Below the pieces are notes generated by a model that worked only from the letters and a program-made list of their open reading frames with translations, did not search any database and was not told where the DNA came from. A stretch of DNA of 64,000 bases from positions 12,007,797 to 12,071,796 of the forward strand of contig CM067077.1 of NCBI GenBank assembly GCA_033980235.1. Reading direction: 5' to 3'. Positions 1-12,600 of the stretch are shown here, in pieces. The translations under genes and the position numbers were made by a program. Position 1 is the first letter of the stretch. Every line of letters begins with the position of its first letter. The DNA comes from Diadema setosum (Eukaryota > Echinodermata > Echinoidea > Diadematoida > Diadematidae).

Positions 1-60
1 GAAAGCCGTGACATGGTATACTAGTACTGAAATGTTCGTATCATCAAGGCAAGGGATTCA

Positions 61-165
61 TTTTGAAAGGTAATATTTTCGGGTGTTGTTCATTTCGCGA
101 ATAGCTCCCGACTCGCGAAATTCACGAAAATAAAACCCCCGCGAAATATATAGCGTATACAGTAC
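61..165. repeat. Fragment of a CG-rich (TTCGCG) repeat
   Basis: Repeated TTCGCG/CGCGAA words in otherwise AT-rich DNA, ending in GTATACAGTA. Word content is similar to the terminal-inverted-repeat element at 18175-18387, so it may be a diverged relative. Only a weak resemblance. Confidence 0.35.
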
Positions 166-1246
166 ATGCCAAACAGAAGTTTATGATTCATCTCAATGCC
201 TTTCAGGTTCACAATGAGTAGACATGTATATATATGCAGAACAGTTCACTACAATAGGGGTTTAAAGGACTTCAGCAATACGCAGTGCATGTGTGTGGTA
301 TAAGGTACTATCAGCTTTTTCTCAAGCTTTAAAATATTTACCTTAAACAGTACCCCCATGAATGTCGTTTTGAATCAGCATGTTTGAAAGCATATATTTG
401 AAAACACTGATTCTGCCTTCGGCAAATTGAACATTATGCACCCCCGATTTGCCCCCCAAACGAACCTACAGTATAAAGGGCCTCTCATAAGCTTACATTT
501 AGTGTAATAGTAGAAAACTTTGTCAACTTTATATAAACTGTAAAGTGAGAATCACAGTGTGTGAAGGCCAGAGGAAAATGCGCGCCCTTCCAACTGCTGG
601 TCTTTCATTCCTGGTGTGATTTTGTGCACTAAACCATCAGCGAATGAGTTATGAAAGATCTAATGCTCAGACATATTCCATTCATATGTTTTTTTATGCT
701 TGGATGGCTCCAATACAAAAATAGTGTGCCTTTACATTGTAAAGTCTCCTTGGTTCTTAGTCTTGTTTCAGTCTGTTTGACATTTATAAATCATAAAAGG
801 GACAGGACATTTGTTAAATGATTTGCAATTTCCAGTGGCTCAGTTCCTCAAAATCATATAGTCATAGTGATTACATTGTATTTACAGTATAAACACCTAT
901 TACAATAACTAATCAGAGTCAGTTTGAACATACATCCTGTATGAGTGGAATTGCACTAGGGGTTAACACCAGGTAAAAAAAAAAATACTGTCTGCAGTCT
1001 GAAAAGAAGACTAGGTGGTATTACTACATGGATCTTTTGCCCACAATGCCAGCATCAGATGAATGATAATATGCATACTTTCATGTGGATAATGAATGGT
1101 GTTGGTAAAGTGCAATTCTATTCTATGTTTGAGTTGATTTCAGTGTATGCCTTTAAAATCATTATAATTCTTACTTTTGAATATTTTCATTCCTGTCTGA
1201 TTTCCAATATGGATATGTCTGCCATCAGTGAAAAAAAAAAATGTAA

Positions 1247-2263
1247 GCGTATTTCAAGTTTAGCGTATCTAAATATAATCACACGTAATTAAAAGAATTT
1301 TACTTACTTTCAATGCACAGCAATATTAGGAATCACCCTCTGAATTTACTCTTTCCTTTTCAAGATTCTATTTAGCGTATTTCAAGTTTAGCGTATCTAA
1401 ATATAATCACACGTAATTAAAAGAATTTTACTGACTTTCAATGCACAGCAATATTAGGAATCACCCTCTGAGTTTACTCTTTCCTTTTCAAGATTCTATA
1501 AGCGTATTTCAAGTTTAGCGTATCTAAATATAATCACACGTAATTAAAAGAATTTTACTGACTTTCAATGCACAGCAATATTAGGAATCACCCTCTGAAT
1601 TTACTCTTTCCTTTTCAAGATTCTATAAGGGTATTTCAAGTTTAGCGTATCTAAATATAATCACACGTAATTAAAAGAATTTTACTGACTTTCAATGCAC
1701 AGCAATATTAGGAATCACCCTCTGAATTTACTCTTTCCTTTTCAAGATTCTATAAGCGCGTTTCATGTTTAGCGTATCTAAATATAATCACACGTAATTA
1801 AAAGAATTTTACTGACTTTCAATGCACAGCAATATTAGGAATCACCCTCTGAATTTACTCTTTCCTTTTCAAGATTCTATAAGCGTATTTCAAGTTTAGC
1901 GTATCTAAATATAATCACACGTAATTAAAAGAATTTTACTGACTTTCAATGCACAGCAATATTAGGAATCACCCTCTGAATTTACTCTTTCCTTTTCAAG
2001 ATTCTATAAGCGTATTTCAAGTTTAGCGTATCTAAATATAATCACGCGTAATTAAAAGAATTTTACTGACTTTCAATGCACAGCAATATTAGGAATCACC
2101 CTCTGAATTTACTCTTTCCTTTTCAAGATTCTGTAAGCGTATTTCAAGTTTAGCGTATCTAAATATAATCACACGTAATTAAAAGAATTTTACTGACTTT
2201 CAATGCACAGCAATATTAGGAATCACCCTCTGAATTTACTCCTTCCTTTTCAAGATTCTGTTC
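1247..2263. repeat. 127-bp tandem satellite, eight copies
   Basis: Copies begin at 1247, 1375, 1502, 1629, 1756, 1883, 2010 and 2137, a spacing of 127 bp (128 once). Each carries GCGTATTTCAAGTTTAGCG near its start and ends in TTTTCAAGATTCTAT or a close variant. Copies differ only by scattered single bases, so the array is young or homogenised. An A-run precedes it and a poly(C) tract follows it. No coding content. Confidence 0.95.
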
Positions 2264-2265
2264 CT

Positions 2266-2290
2266 CCCCCCCCCCCCCCCCCCCCCCCCC
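2266..2290 (+). repeat. Poly(C) tract, 25 bases
   Basis: Uninterrupted C run directly after the 127-bp satellite array. Length in the assembly may be unreliable. Confidence 0.9.
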
Positions 2291-3270
2291 GCAGTTTAGT
2301 ACAGGACATGTGTTTTCAAGGCACTCTGATAATGCCTGTGTAGGATGCTTCACTTCACAAATATGATTGGGGGCAAACGACGCCCAAAGGATGCTCTGCT
2401 GACGGAGCGTAACTGTTCCTATTTACACATCACTTTCACTACCAGATGACACAACCATGTGTCAGCATTTCTAATGTTCGTCTCGGTACATTTGGTAAAA
2501 GGTGTATGTTTGCTGAGGAGAAATTGGCAGACATACATTGTGGCAACTTGTTTGTACCATGTTGCAAAAGCACATATAAATTGCATGCAAAAATTCGAAG
2601 AAAAAATATCTTTATTTCAGTTACATTCTAATGAGTATTTTGTTCTCTTCCGGAAAATGTTAAGAAATGAGTCATGCATCATGAACAGAGTTCTTAAAAT
2701 GATTCAGGAAAAATCTTCTTTTTTTTTTTTTGCAGCTATGACATCACAGTCAGATTTATGACCATTTTCAACTCGCCACAGACAGGAGCCCACGTTTGAT
2801 AACACCCCAACATTCAAATGCTATTCCTTCTCTTGTAGACCCCTATTCCAATTTCATCCAAAACTACAGTGTATCAATGATTATTCCAAGTAATTTGTCC
2901 TGTGGTGGCATTCTCCGTTAGAAGTTTATAAAATCACCATTCCAATATAGCTTGAAAGGTCAGTTGTACGCCAAGTTGTTGTGAGCATTTTGGAATCCAT
3001 GCGCGCAAGGTAACACACAGACTTCTTTGTAGATGTCCTTCTGTCTGTAAGGCTAAAGACAATAGAAGGCATTATTGTGTTGATTGTTCTTTTGTTGCCA
3101 ATTGTGTGAACGGTCTACTTCGTAAAAGTGAGTTTGAGTGGCAGTATGTTTTATGATTGGGTCTTTGCTTTCTAGTGCCTTTTACAGACAATTCATCAGT
3201 TAAAACTTTTGAGGACTTTTAAACACCCTTTAAAAAGTGCTTACCAGTGCTCTGTAGGGTCCATCTATTC

Positions 3271-3400
3271 AAGGGATTGTATAGTTTTGGTTGAGACCTG
3301 CACATTGTACTTCAGGTTTCTTATATGATGGTGGGATAACGAGAAACCTCTTATGACACGTGAAAGAGCATGTATAATTCCAAGAAATCACAATATCTAC
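3271..3400 (+). mobile_element. Truncated copy of the TTAAAGGGA-type MITE
   Basis: GGGATTGTATAGTTTTGGTT, then GATAACGAGAAACCTCTTATG and GAAAGAGCATGTA, match internal words of the full-length elements at 10574-10961 and 26745-27134. Only one arm is present, and it ends about 200 bp before exon A. Confidence 0.6.
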
Positions 3401-3602
3401 TCAGGTGCTGATGAATTTAAATTATTAGAAAAAGGAGGAAGCTTTTTCATACTTAGTCAGTTATGTTTGAAAAAAAAAATGCATTTTGTGGCGTTGAGAT
3501 GTACATGTACATGTAGTTGGATCTTTGTAAAGAAGTTAAACTTGCATTGTCAACTTTGTTGTTATCATTTTTATATGTGTGTTTGTTTTTTCCTTTGCAT
3601 AG

Positions 3603-3693
3603 CAAAATGATACTTTGGACACCATATTGTTCACCCAGCAAAACACCAATGATCATCCAGGCACCTTCTTCAATGATGGCAAGAGAAAGATTG
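3603..3693 (+). CDS. ANO7: ANO7-like exon A (residues 1-30 of the partial model)
   Basis: The acceptor TTTTTTCCTTTGCATAG precedes it and the donor GTAAGA follows. It encodes a polar linker ending in FFNDGKRKI, the segment that in anoctamins directly precedes the DFVLVYEE-like start of the N-terminal domain. It ends in phase 1; the split codon G|AT gives Asp with exon B, which restores the family motif across the junction. This is the first exon recognised; the incoming phase is assumed to be 0. Confidence 0.8.
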
Positions 3694-6600
3694 GTAAGAA
3701 ACTAGCCTGATATCAAGTCCATTTATTCCGTTACAACTCTATTTCAATACTCTGCCTTCATGTAGAATATAATGAATCTGCACAGTCAGTTTTTATTTCA
3801 GAGTGGAGAGAAGGCTATCATTCCTTGGTGTAATTACCAGATACTTGAAATGACACTTTCATTCAGCATAACTATATCATGACAAGTACAATATCTTCAT
3901 ATTAAAATATTGTCTACCTCTCGACAAAGTATAAAATAAAAATGATATTGACACATTACCTAATTAAACTTCCTTGTCCACTGCTTTCCTACCAGAAGTG
4001 ATTAATTTTAAGTCCATAATTGTTTGAAAATGAATTAAATGATCAAAAACAAGTTTATTGATTTAAAATATATAGAAACATAGTAATAGTGTTGATCATG
4101 CAGACTGCTCACATGCATTCTAACGATGTTAGCTGACATTTTGTGTTAGTGTCAGTGCATTCTGAAAGGACCGAGTTACCTGCTGTACTATCATTAAATT
4201 TTATTTGGGCATGCATCATTGGAACTGATCAGACTGCTCTAGATTCTTATTTGAAAGTGCAAAAGGGTGATTCACTCCACTGATACATGTAAACAGAAGA
4301 TACAACTCCACAAACATTGTCTTTATGAACATAAAGGATTAGTGAGTAGATCTAGGACCATGCTTTACCAAACCAAGTCATTACCCAATTTCTGTGGCTC
4401 TGTCGGATGTTTCATTTCCTCACTTGAAGTATGATTGGCAATATGAGTCACTGTAATGGTAAAGACAGGTGTAGAACTGGCAGAAGAACCAGTTAAAAGT
4501 TGTGAAAGTAGAATTAGTATTAAAAGAGCAGTGATAGTAGTGGTAATGATGATGATGATAACAGTAATATCAATGATGATAGTGAAGGTGATGAAGATAG
4601 TACCGGTACCTTTCTCTGTCACAGCTGCAACATCTGCTACAGATGCTAATGTTACTAGTAGAATTATGATGTCAGATTTTAATATTATTTAGCATTGATG
4701 ATGATGATGATGAAGACTAATAATAGTACAGGAGCAGTGTACTTGATGATGTCAGCAAAATTATGATTTTATTCACACCCAAGTGATGTTACTGGTATTG
4801 ATAGCAGTAATGATTGTGTTGTCATTACAACAGTATGAAATCATCATTAAAAGTTTTAGTTGATGTCTATAATCTTTAAATTGTCAACTCTTTGCAGAAT
4901 CTTTCTGTTCAGAGCAGTACAAGAGTGCTGAAAGATGTTGCACATCATAGAGAAACATCTTTCCTGGTTATTGTACATATTATACACCACCCCTGATAAT
5001 GAACAGAGATGTTTGGCAAAGCATGTGTTGATTGTGCAGTGGAGCTCAGATGTGTCCTCAAATACAAGTTGCGTATGGTATAACTGTACTTGAGTATGCT
5101 ATACACCTTTTAATATTATGAATGCACTGATTGAGAAGATGCAAAGTACGTGCCAACTTTCCCACGAAAAAATTCTAATGGATCTCTCTGCGTGACCAGA
5201 TTTCGTGGTCGTCTACGAGGAGGAGAAACTGAGCGAGAAGCAGCTGCAGAAGAAGGAGAAGGAGCGCAGCGAGCGGCGGGCCAGCAACCTGCCGCCGACC
5301 GAGGAGGATGCCCAGGAGCAGCAGCACAAAGCATGGCGCAAGAAGTTCATGGAGGCCATCCAGCGGGCCGGGGTGCAGATCGAGGAAGACGTGGTGCAGA
5401 CGGAGAAGAAGTTCATCACCTACTACAAGCTGCACGCCCCCTGGGACACGCTGGCTTTCTTCGCTGAGGAGCTCGGTCTCAAGGCGCCCTTGCAGGTGGG
5501 TTGGTTGAGCAATCTAATCTTATTTCTCTTCACCAGTGTGGATTGAGTGGGTGTGTGTGGGGGGGGGGGGGGGAGGGAGGGGTTGGTGTGAAGATGGGAT
5601 TGTAGTAACAGCTATTGATGGATATTTTTTGAATGAGTTATTTTTCATGCTCTGTCAAGTAAGATGAATTTCATATCATCTGTTGAGAATGAGAAGGGCG
5701 TTAAGTTGTCTTAAACACTATGGGTTTGATGGCAACTTAACGCCCTTATCATTCTCAACTGACGATATGTTCTTAATTCTGTGGAATCTAGACATTACAA
5801 AAATATTTGTGTGTGTTTATTTTTGTGCTATTTTCTGGTTGCACACAATGCACAAAAATAAAAAAATTGCCACTTTTACAATATTATAGTCACAAAATGA
5901 TGTAGTCTTCTCTTTTTCTAGGCAACTGAAAATTACATTTAACAATGCAATGACAAAATCGAGTGGAAAAACAAAACAAAAAAACAAGTGATTGGTTTCA
6001 AACCATTTTTTATTGCAATGGAACTAATCGTGTAGCGGGAACAGTTTTTGTCTTTAAGTACAACATTCACCAGATTCATATATTCTCCTTTTGTCTTCCA
6101 TTGCCTGTGCCTTTATATTACACACAAATGTCTAGATGATTCACATTAAACTAAACCAAAATGTGACTGAATAGATAAGTAGATATAACCATTAGATATG
6201 TGAATAAATTAACGTATTCAATATATGAGATGTAACTTACAAATATGATATCAAATGATGAATAGATATGTCCAAACAATGTTTACATGAACATACAAAT
6301 GCACATGAAAAATGAAAACAAAAATATCCCCCCAAAAAGATATATATATACAATTTTTTTTCTAAATGATAATTTCCTAGTTAACCATCTCACAAGCACC
6401 AGCTCAAAAAGCCATGGACATTGCATCTTGAGACAGGATTGGTGATGATAATAGGTTTTCAAAATGTACACAGGCATGTAATTTAAGATGACGCTGTTTG
6501 ATGCCTCAATGTTTGATGCCATCTTCAAAACAAAGATTGATAGATAGATGTAATGCTAGTTAACTGTCAAATGGTTATGACTACTAAATACATTGTATCA

Positions 6601-9600
6601 CTGATTTGTATGAAGAAAAAAATTTGAGAAACCAAAAAACTCAAGATTCTGTCATTTTAGGTGTAAAATGAAATCTGTACCATTCTCTGATGTCACTCTG
6701 TTCATTCAATCCAATATAAACACTATGAATTGCAGTCCCAGATATAAGAATATGAATAAGTGACTTGATCAACCCCAGTTACCGAGGTTGTGCATAATCC
6801 AAGCAGTTAATCGCTTCACATTTTCTCTATATGTTTGTATAGTGAGGAGGTGACAGGAAAATCAATACACCATGTGTTTGTAGTCCTTGGAAGAACTGTT
6901 AAAATCTATTCAGTCACTATTAATCCACTTTTTATGAGACTGGCTGCATTAGATATTTTACAATCACTTTGAATTTGCAAGAAAGTGTGTCATGGTGATT
7001 GTGAAATTCATGTTGGATCGCCCATAACCAAAAGGCTGTCATTTCACCTTTAAACTGAGCCTTCTCTGCCAAATAATCACCCTACCGCTACCCAATGGGG
7101 TATGCGAACTTTAGATATTGACTGATGTTAATATGATATCCTTGAAATGATTATACTCAACATCTCCCCAATCCCCTCATACACGCACGCAGCCGTCAAG
7201 GCTGCATATGAGGAATAAAATCTGTGCATTTTTCAATACCACTAGGATCTTCCTGTAAACTGATAACCATTAAGATAATCACTTGAACACACATCCAATC
7301 TGACCCATAGTTTTCTTCCCAAAATTGAGCTGGCATGCATGACCAGCAAAAATCACAAACTGGAGATACAGTTACAATATCAATCAGGTACTCAATAAAT
7401 CTTATTCGCTTTTACAACCCGTATAAACCAAGGTTTCTTTGATACACACAGCTTGGTATAGACAAGATTAATTGACTTGTCAGTACAGTTTTATGATGAT
7501 AGCTAAACTGTAGGAATGGTTCCTGTATCTATTCTTCCCAGCAACCAGCCACATTTGCCTTAATTCTCCTGACGATGAGCAGAGCATACTGTCCATTACA
7601 TCGAGCCCAAGTTTGTTATAGAACTACAGGTGTACGTATCTATTCTTTAAAACAGGATAATCAAGTAGACCAAGCACACAATACAGAAGGCTTGTAGATT
7701 GGCTTTCAGTGTGTTTCTACACATCGGTATTCATTTTGACCATCAGATTTTTTGGAAAATTGTGGAAAGGGGATTTTTTGGTTGATTTGATAGTTCTTTT
7801 GTATTTGGTTTGGCAGTTCTTTCGTATTTGGTTTTGCAGTTCCAGATATTTAAAAGTTCCTGCTTTTCCTTATTTTAGAATGAGTGGTGAAAAGGGGTGA
7901 TTTTTGATTGGAATGTGGAATGGTTGATTAACAGCCTGTGGCTGGTGTTATTGCTTGGGGATTACAAAACACTACATCAAATCACTGCAGTCATATATAG
8001 CTGGGGGAAAAAAAGAATGAGAGCATATATGCCAGGTACTCTCTCTGGTAGGTCTAAATGTTTTGTGTCATTCAGCACATATGATACAGAAAAGAGTGCA
8101 ATTATCATTTAAGGACTTTGGGCCTCTTTCATTCGGGTGACATGTTGTGGTGGAAACAGTCTTGGGTGCAAAGCTGCATTTTCCTTTGTAGTATTATAGA
8201 ATGCACTGGCAAAGCTTTTATTGCATAGAAGCTGCCATCAGGGAATGACTGTCACTGAGCTTTACACTGACTTTAAAGGATTTGTGAAAATACCAGCGAT
8301 AGTCAAGAAAAAACAACCGCAAAACAACAGAAGTTGCAAGGGTTTACTCTTCATTTTAGGTCGCAAAAAAAAGACCAGTCCAACTTAAAAAGCAAAACTT
8401 AAAACCGTGATTGTTTAATTCTGACACTTCGAGATTTCTTGGAAACCAAAGTCCTGCTGTATACCTACACTACTGTCAGTAATCAGCAGTGTGCCTGATG
8501 AGGGTTTTGCCAGCATATTTTCCTCTTTTTTTTTCTTTTCTTTTTTTGCCAATCTGCAATGCATTGAATCTGTCAAACCCAAACAAAATTTTCCTATTGA
8601 TATCTCTGGGGAATGGCCTTCAGCTACCACTCCATCTCAATACAAAGAGCTCTAGAATCAGACTTTGAGTAATGAAGCCCAACATCTTCAGTGATCAGTG
8701 GGTCACGTTCTCTGTCTTGTTTTTTTTTTTTTTTGAAATAATATGGGTTTATGGGATACCCTACACTGTTGAGATTGAAGGATGTGTTTCATCAACCATA
8801 CTCCCATGGGAAATTGTCATAATATTCTCCACTGCCAGATCTCATTTGAAATGGCACAGTGATGAATACAGTCAACCTCTGATCCCTGTATATTAAAGCA
8901 AGATCACACCTTAAAGGTCCTGTTTACCTTTGGGTGCAGCTAGTGATTTAAAAAATTGTCAAGATATCACATTTGATGCATATTTGTAGGTCTGTTGTAT
9001 CACAAAACATCCTACCATATGAAATTTTTGCAATAAAGCCTAAAATATAAGGAGATATCAGTATTTTTTCAATAAACCATAACTGTAGACAGTTTAGTCT
9101 GGAAACATTTTTATCGTAACTGTTGTTCACATTTTGTGTATTTAACAATACCTAACATTGATTATACAGATTCAAATTTTTACAGTGGTTGTTTCTATCC
9201 CTAACTCACATTTTAGAACTATTTCAAAGCACTTATGCTGGGTTTTTGTTTCATCTGCAAATGGTAAATTATGCCTTTAAGCAGTGTCTCTATAATACTG
9301 TGCACTCCTGATCAGAAAACAGAGGGGAAAAGGGGGGAAGGGAATTCAGTGAGCAGTATAAGTGACAACAAAATATGATATATGTTACAGTGTATAAGAT
9401 GGTAAAAGTGATAGACCTTTGATTTTATTAGAAGGTGTGTTTAGCCCCCAAATGCTGTGCATTTTCTTTAATGGCATTATTTACCATTTGCAGATAAAAC
9501 AAAAACCCAGCTTTAGTGCTTCAAAATAGTTCTAAAATGTGAGTTGGGAAAAGAAACAACCAATATAAAAATCTTAATTTAAGTATAATCAATATTCAGT

Positions 9601-12600
9601 ATTGTTAAATGTAAAAAATGTGAACAATACTAGAATTTTTTCCAGACTAAACCATCTACAGTTATGGTTTGATAAGAAAAATAGTGATATCTCCCTATAC
9701 TTTAGACTTCATTGCAAAATTTTTATATCGTGAGATGTTTTGTGACACAACTAACCTGCAGAGATGCATCAAATGTGATAACTGGAACATTTTTAAAATC
9801 ACTGACTCCCAATGGTAAACAATACCTTTAATAGAGGAATTCACCTTCACCAACCACAGTTTTTTTTTTTTTTTTTACCATCTATGAAGGGTCTGGTATA
9901 TGATTTGATAAATTCTTTTCTCTGATTTTCTTCAGTATCCTTGTTATGAACAAAGTGATGGGGCTAGGGAAATAGTCCATTCTACAACAACCTACATTTT
10001 TGTGATGATACTCTTTGATACTCTACACACAGACACTACCAATACCTGCAGAACCAAATTGTATTGATGGTATTATGTCCACTTGAAAACCCTGCCTGCA
10101 TGGGGTAAAGGCATGCACCTTTTTTGTGTCTTTGTGTGACTGGGATTATCCAGAGCAGACCATTGTATGAAATCACAAAACCGGCAATATAAACTGAATT
10201 TTTCTGTCTTCTGCAGGCTATTCACTTCAGCCTGTATAGGTCTTTTGTAAATGTCTTTCAAAACAGGTACGGTACGGTATATATGGTGATGCTAGGAAAA
10301 ATATATAAACCTTCAGAGAAATGGCACACTGAAGGCTATGGTGCCTTTCCCAGAATACACAAAGTAAACAGAATCTAGAACTTTTTTGATATACTACCAC
10401 AGATACTGATGGGGGAAAATGCAGATGCTTGTAAGTTTTGAGGCAAAAGAAGAGTTTAAATCAGTGCTCACTATGTGCTGTGACTTACTGTGACTTACTC
10501 TGACTGCTGCTTTGATGGAGATGATGAAATGAAACTTGAGCCTTCCTAGCAGGTGTTTATCAGTTGGTTTGCAATTCTGGACTGTACAGTACTGGTTGAG
10601 GTGAGGATTCAGGTTTATAACATTTCTAAGTGAGATAATGAGAAACCTCTTAACGATTATGAAATATGAAAGAGCATGTAATTTTAAGAAGGATTCAATG
10701 TTTATTTGATGAAAATTGCTTTTCAAATGGCTGAGATATAAGAAAAAGTGATAATGATAAAAGGCGACAGGCCACGCCTTTTATTAGGATCTCTTTGTTT
10801 TTGGATATCTCAGCCATTTCAAAGCCAACTTTCATCAAATAAACTTTTGATTACCCTTAGAATTGCATGCTCTTTGACATCTCATAGAGTGGTTTCTGAA
10901 TATCTCGCAAAACGTTAAAAGCAAAATCCTCACCTCAAGCAGAACTGTACAGTCCCTTTAAGTGATTGCTAGAGCTAAGAAAATGTTCACTATGTCTGGA
11001 GCATAATGCTATATATATGCTATACTTTAGCAAGTCTATTTTTCCACAAATAGCAAGTGGATTAAATTCGGGATCCAGGAGTGCAAAAGTCAGCATTTTT
11101 ACACACCTTGATGTTTTTCATGTACTGTGTACTGTTCGATGTGTACAAGTATGTGTACATGCATGCATGTCACATTCATGTTGGGATCAGAGTTAATATT
11201 TTTTGCTTGTTGTTTAATTAGCAAATAGCACTCAACATAAAAAAAAAATTCACAATTAACACCCTGCAAAGTAGGTAGCATTCTGTATGACATAAGTTTA
11301 CCCTGTAGTTTAGTTGATGAATCTACTCACAATACAGAAATACTATTAAAGATAATAAAAAGTTTTGGTACCTCAAAAGCTTCCCTGAATTTCCTTGTCT
11401 TGGTTTGTGTTTCAGGTTAAAGTATGTTGTCTGTGAGAATTACTTGCCCCAAAGTGCTCTCATGTCTTAGTAATCATGCAATAATGGTTTCGTACCAGAG
11501 CCGACGCTGTACAGCGTCGATAAATATTGTACGAAACCACTGACTGCGACCAGCAGCGTGCAGCCCATTGTACGCATAGCTAACTGCGACCAGCAGCCCC
11601 ATACGCATGGAGTAATGGGGCTTCGCATTGTAGCATTCAGGATCGTGACAGAATTAGTATCGCAGGTAAATGTCAACTTAAAATCCAAAAATTTCTTCGA
11701 TTTGAAGACTTACCAATTAAGTTGAAGTATTGAAAACAGGCTTCGAACAACGTTTTGTTCTGCCAATAGTCCCTTTCTGTTCGAATTGATGACTGAATGT
11801 GACTCGGTCGAGAGGACCTTGGGAGAGCTACATACACTGGATACCATGGCCAGCGCATGCGCAAACAAACATCTTATCCGTTCATGGATTTGAAATTTGT
11901 GTGCATGCGATGTGTTCGCATGCACTGGCTGTAGTATTCAGTGTACTGTATGTAGCTCTCCTGAGGTCCTGTCGACCGAGTCACATTCAGTCATCAATTC
12001 GAACAGAAAGGGACTACAGGCAGAACCAAACGTTGCCCGAAGCCTGTTTTCAATACTTCAGCTTAATTGGTAAGTCTTCAAATTGAAGAATTTATGGGAT
12101 TTTAAGTTGACATTTACCCTGCGATACTAAATCTGTCATGATCCTGAATGCTACAATGCGAAGCCCGATTACGCTATGCGTATGGAACTACTGGTCGCTA
12201 TGCGTATGGGGCTGCTGGTCGCAGTTAATTGCATGATTACTAAGACATGAGAGCACTTTGGGGCGAGTAAGTCTCACAGTGTTAGTTATATGAAAGGTAC
12301 TTTAACCTGAAACACAAACTAAGACAAGGAAATTCAAGGACACTTTTGAGGTACCAAAACTTTTTATTATCTTTAAAGAGCAAGGGGATATGAAAAAACA
12401 TAAATGAATTGTAGTAAGTACCGGTATAATAAAGTGTACCAGTTATATGATTTTTAAAGCAACTGAGTGTACATCAAACAACAACTGACTCTTAGTTAAG
12501 TCTTGTCATCACATGCCCTATTAGTCTATCTCTTCCATTCTCAATCCATCAGGAGCCCGGAAGCTGAGATTGGTAATCCTGTGCATGTATGCAGTACAAT

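Larger units (their letters stand above)
1..3602. other. Upstream region or 5' intron of the anoctamin gene, no exon recognised
   Basis: No open frame here looks like an anoctamin N terminus, although exon A (3603) starts with a splice acceptor, so at least one earlier exon must exist here or before the window. The stretch contains a CG-rich repeat fragment, a 127-bp satellite, a poly(C) tract and a truncated MITE. The remainder is AT-rich sequence without recognisable content. Confidence 0.6.

Noticed and set aside
2980..3012. AG-CATTTTGGAATCCATGCGC-AAG-GTAACA as a possible extra exon upstream of exon A
   Set aside because: Too short, no phase or homology support, and the frame cannot be tested without the start codon.
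5150..5467. Alternative frame of 105 codons over exon B, and two on the - strand
   Set aside because: Shadows of the GC-rich exon B; only the frame beginning [10 protein letters not shown] matches anoctamins and the splice phases.
10394..10726. 110-codon frame on the - strand
   Set aside because: It straddles the boundary of a MITE and ordinary intron sequence; no domain and no splice context.
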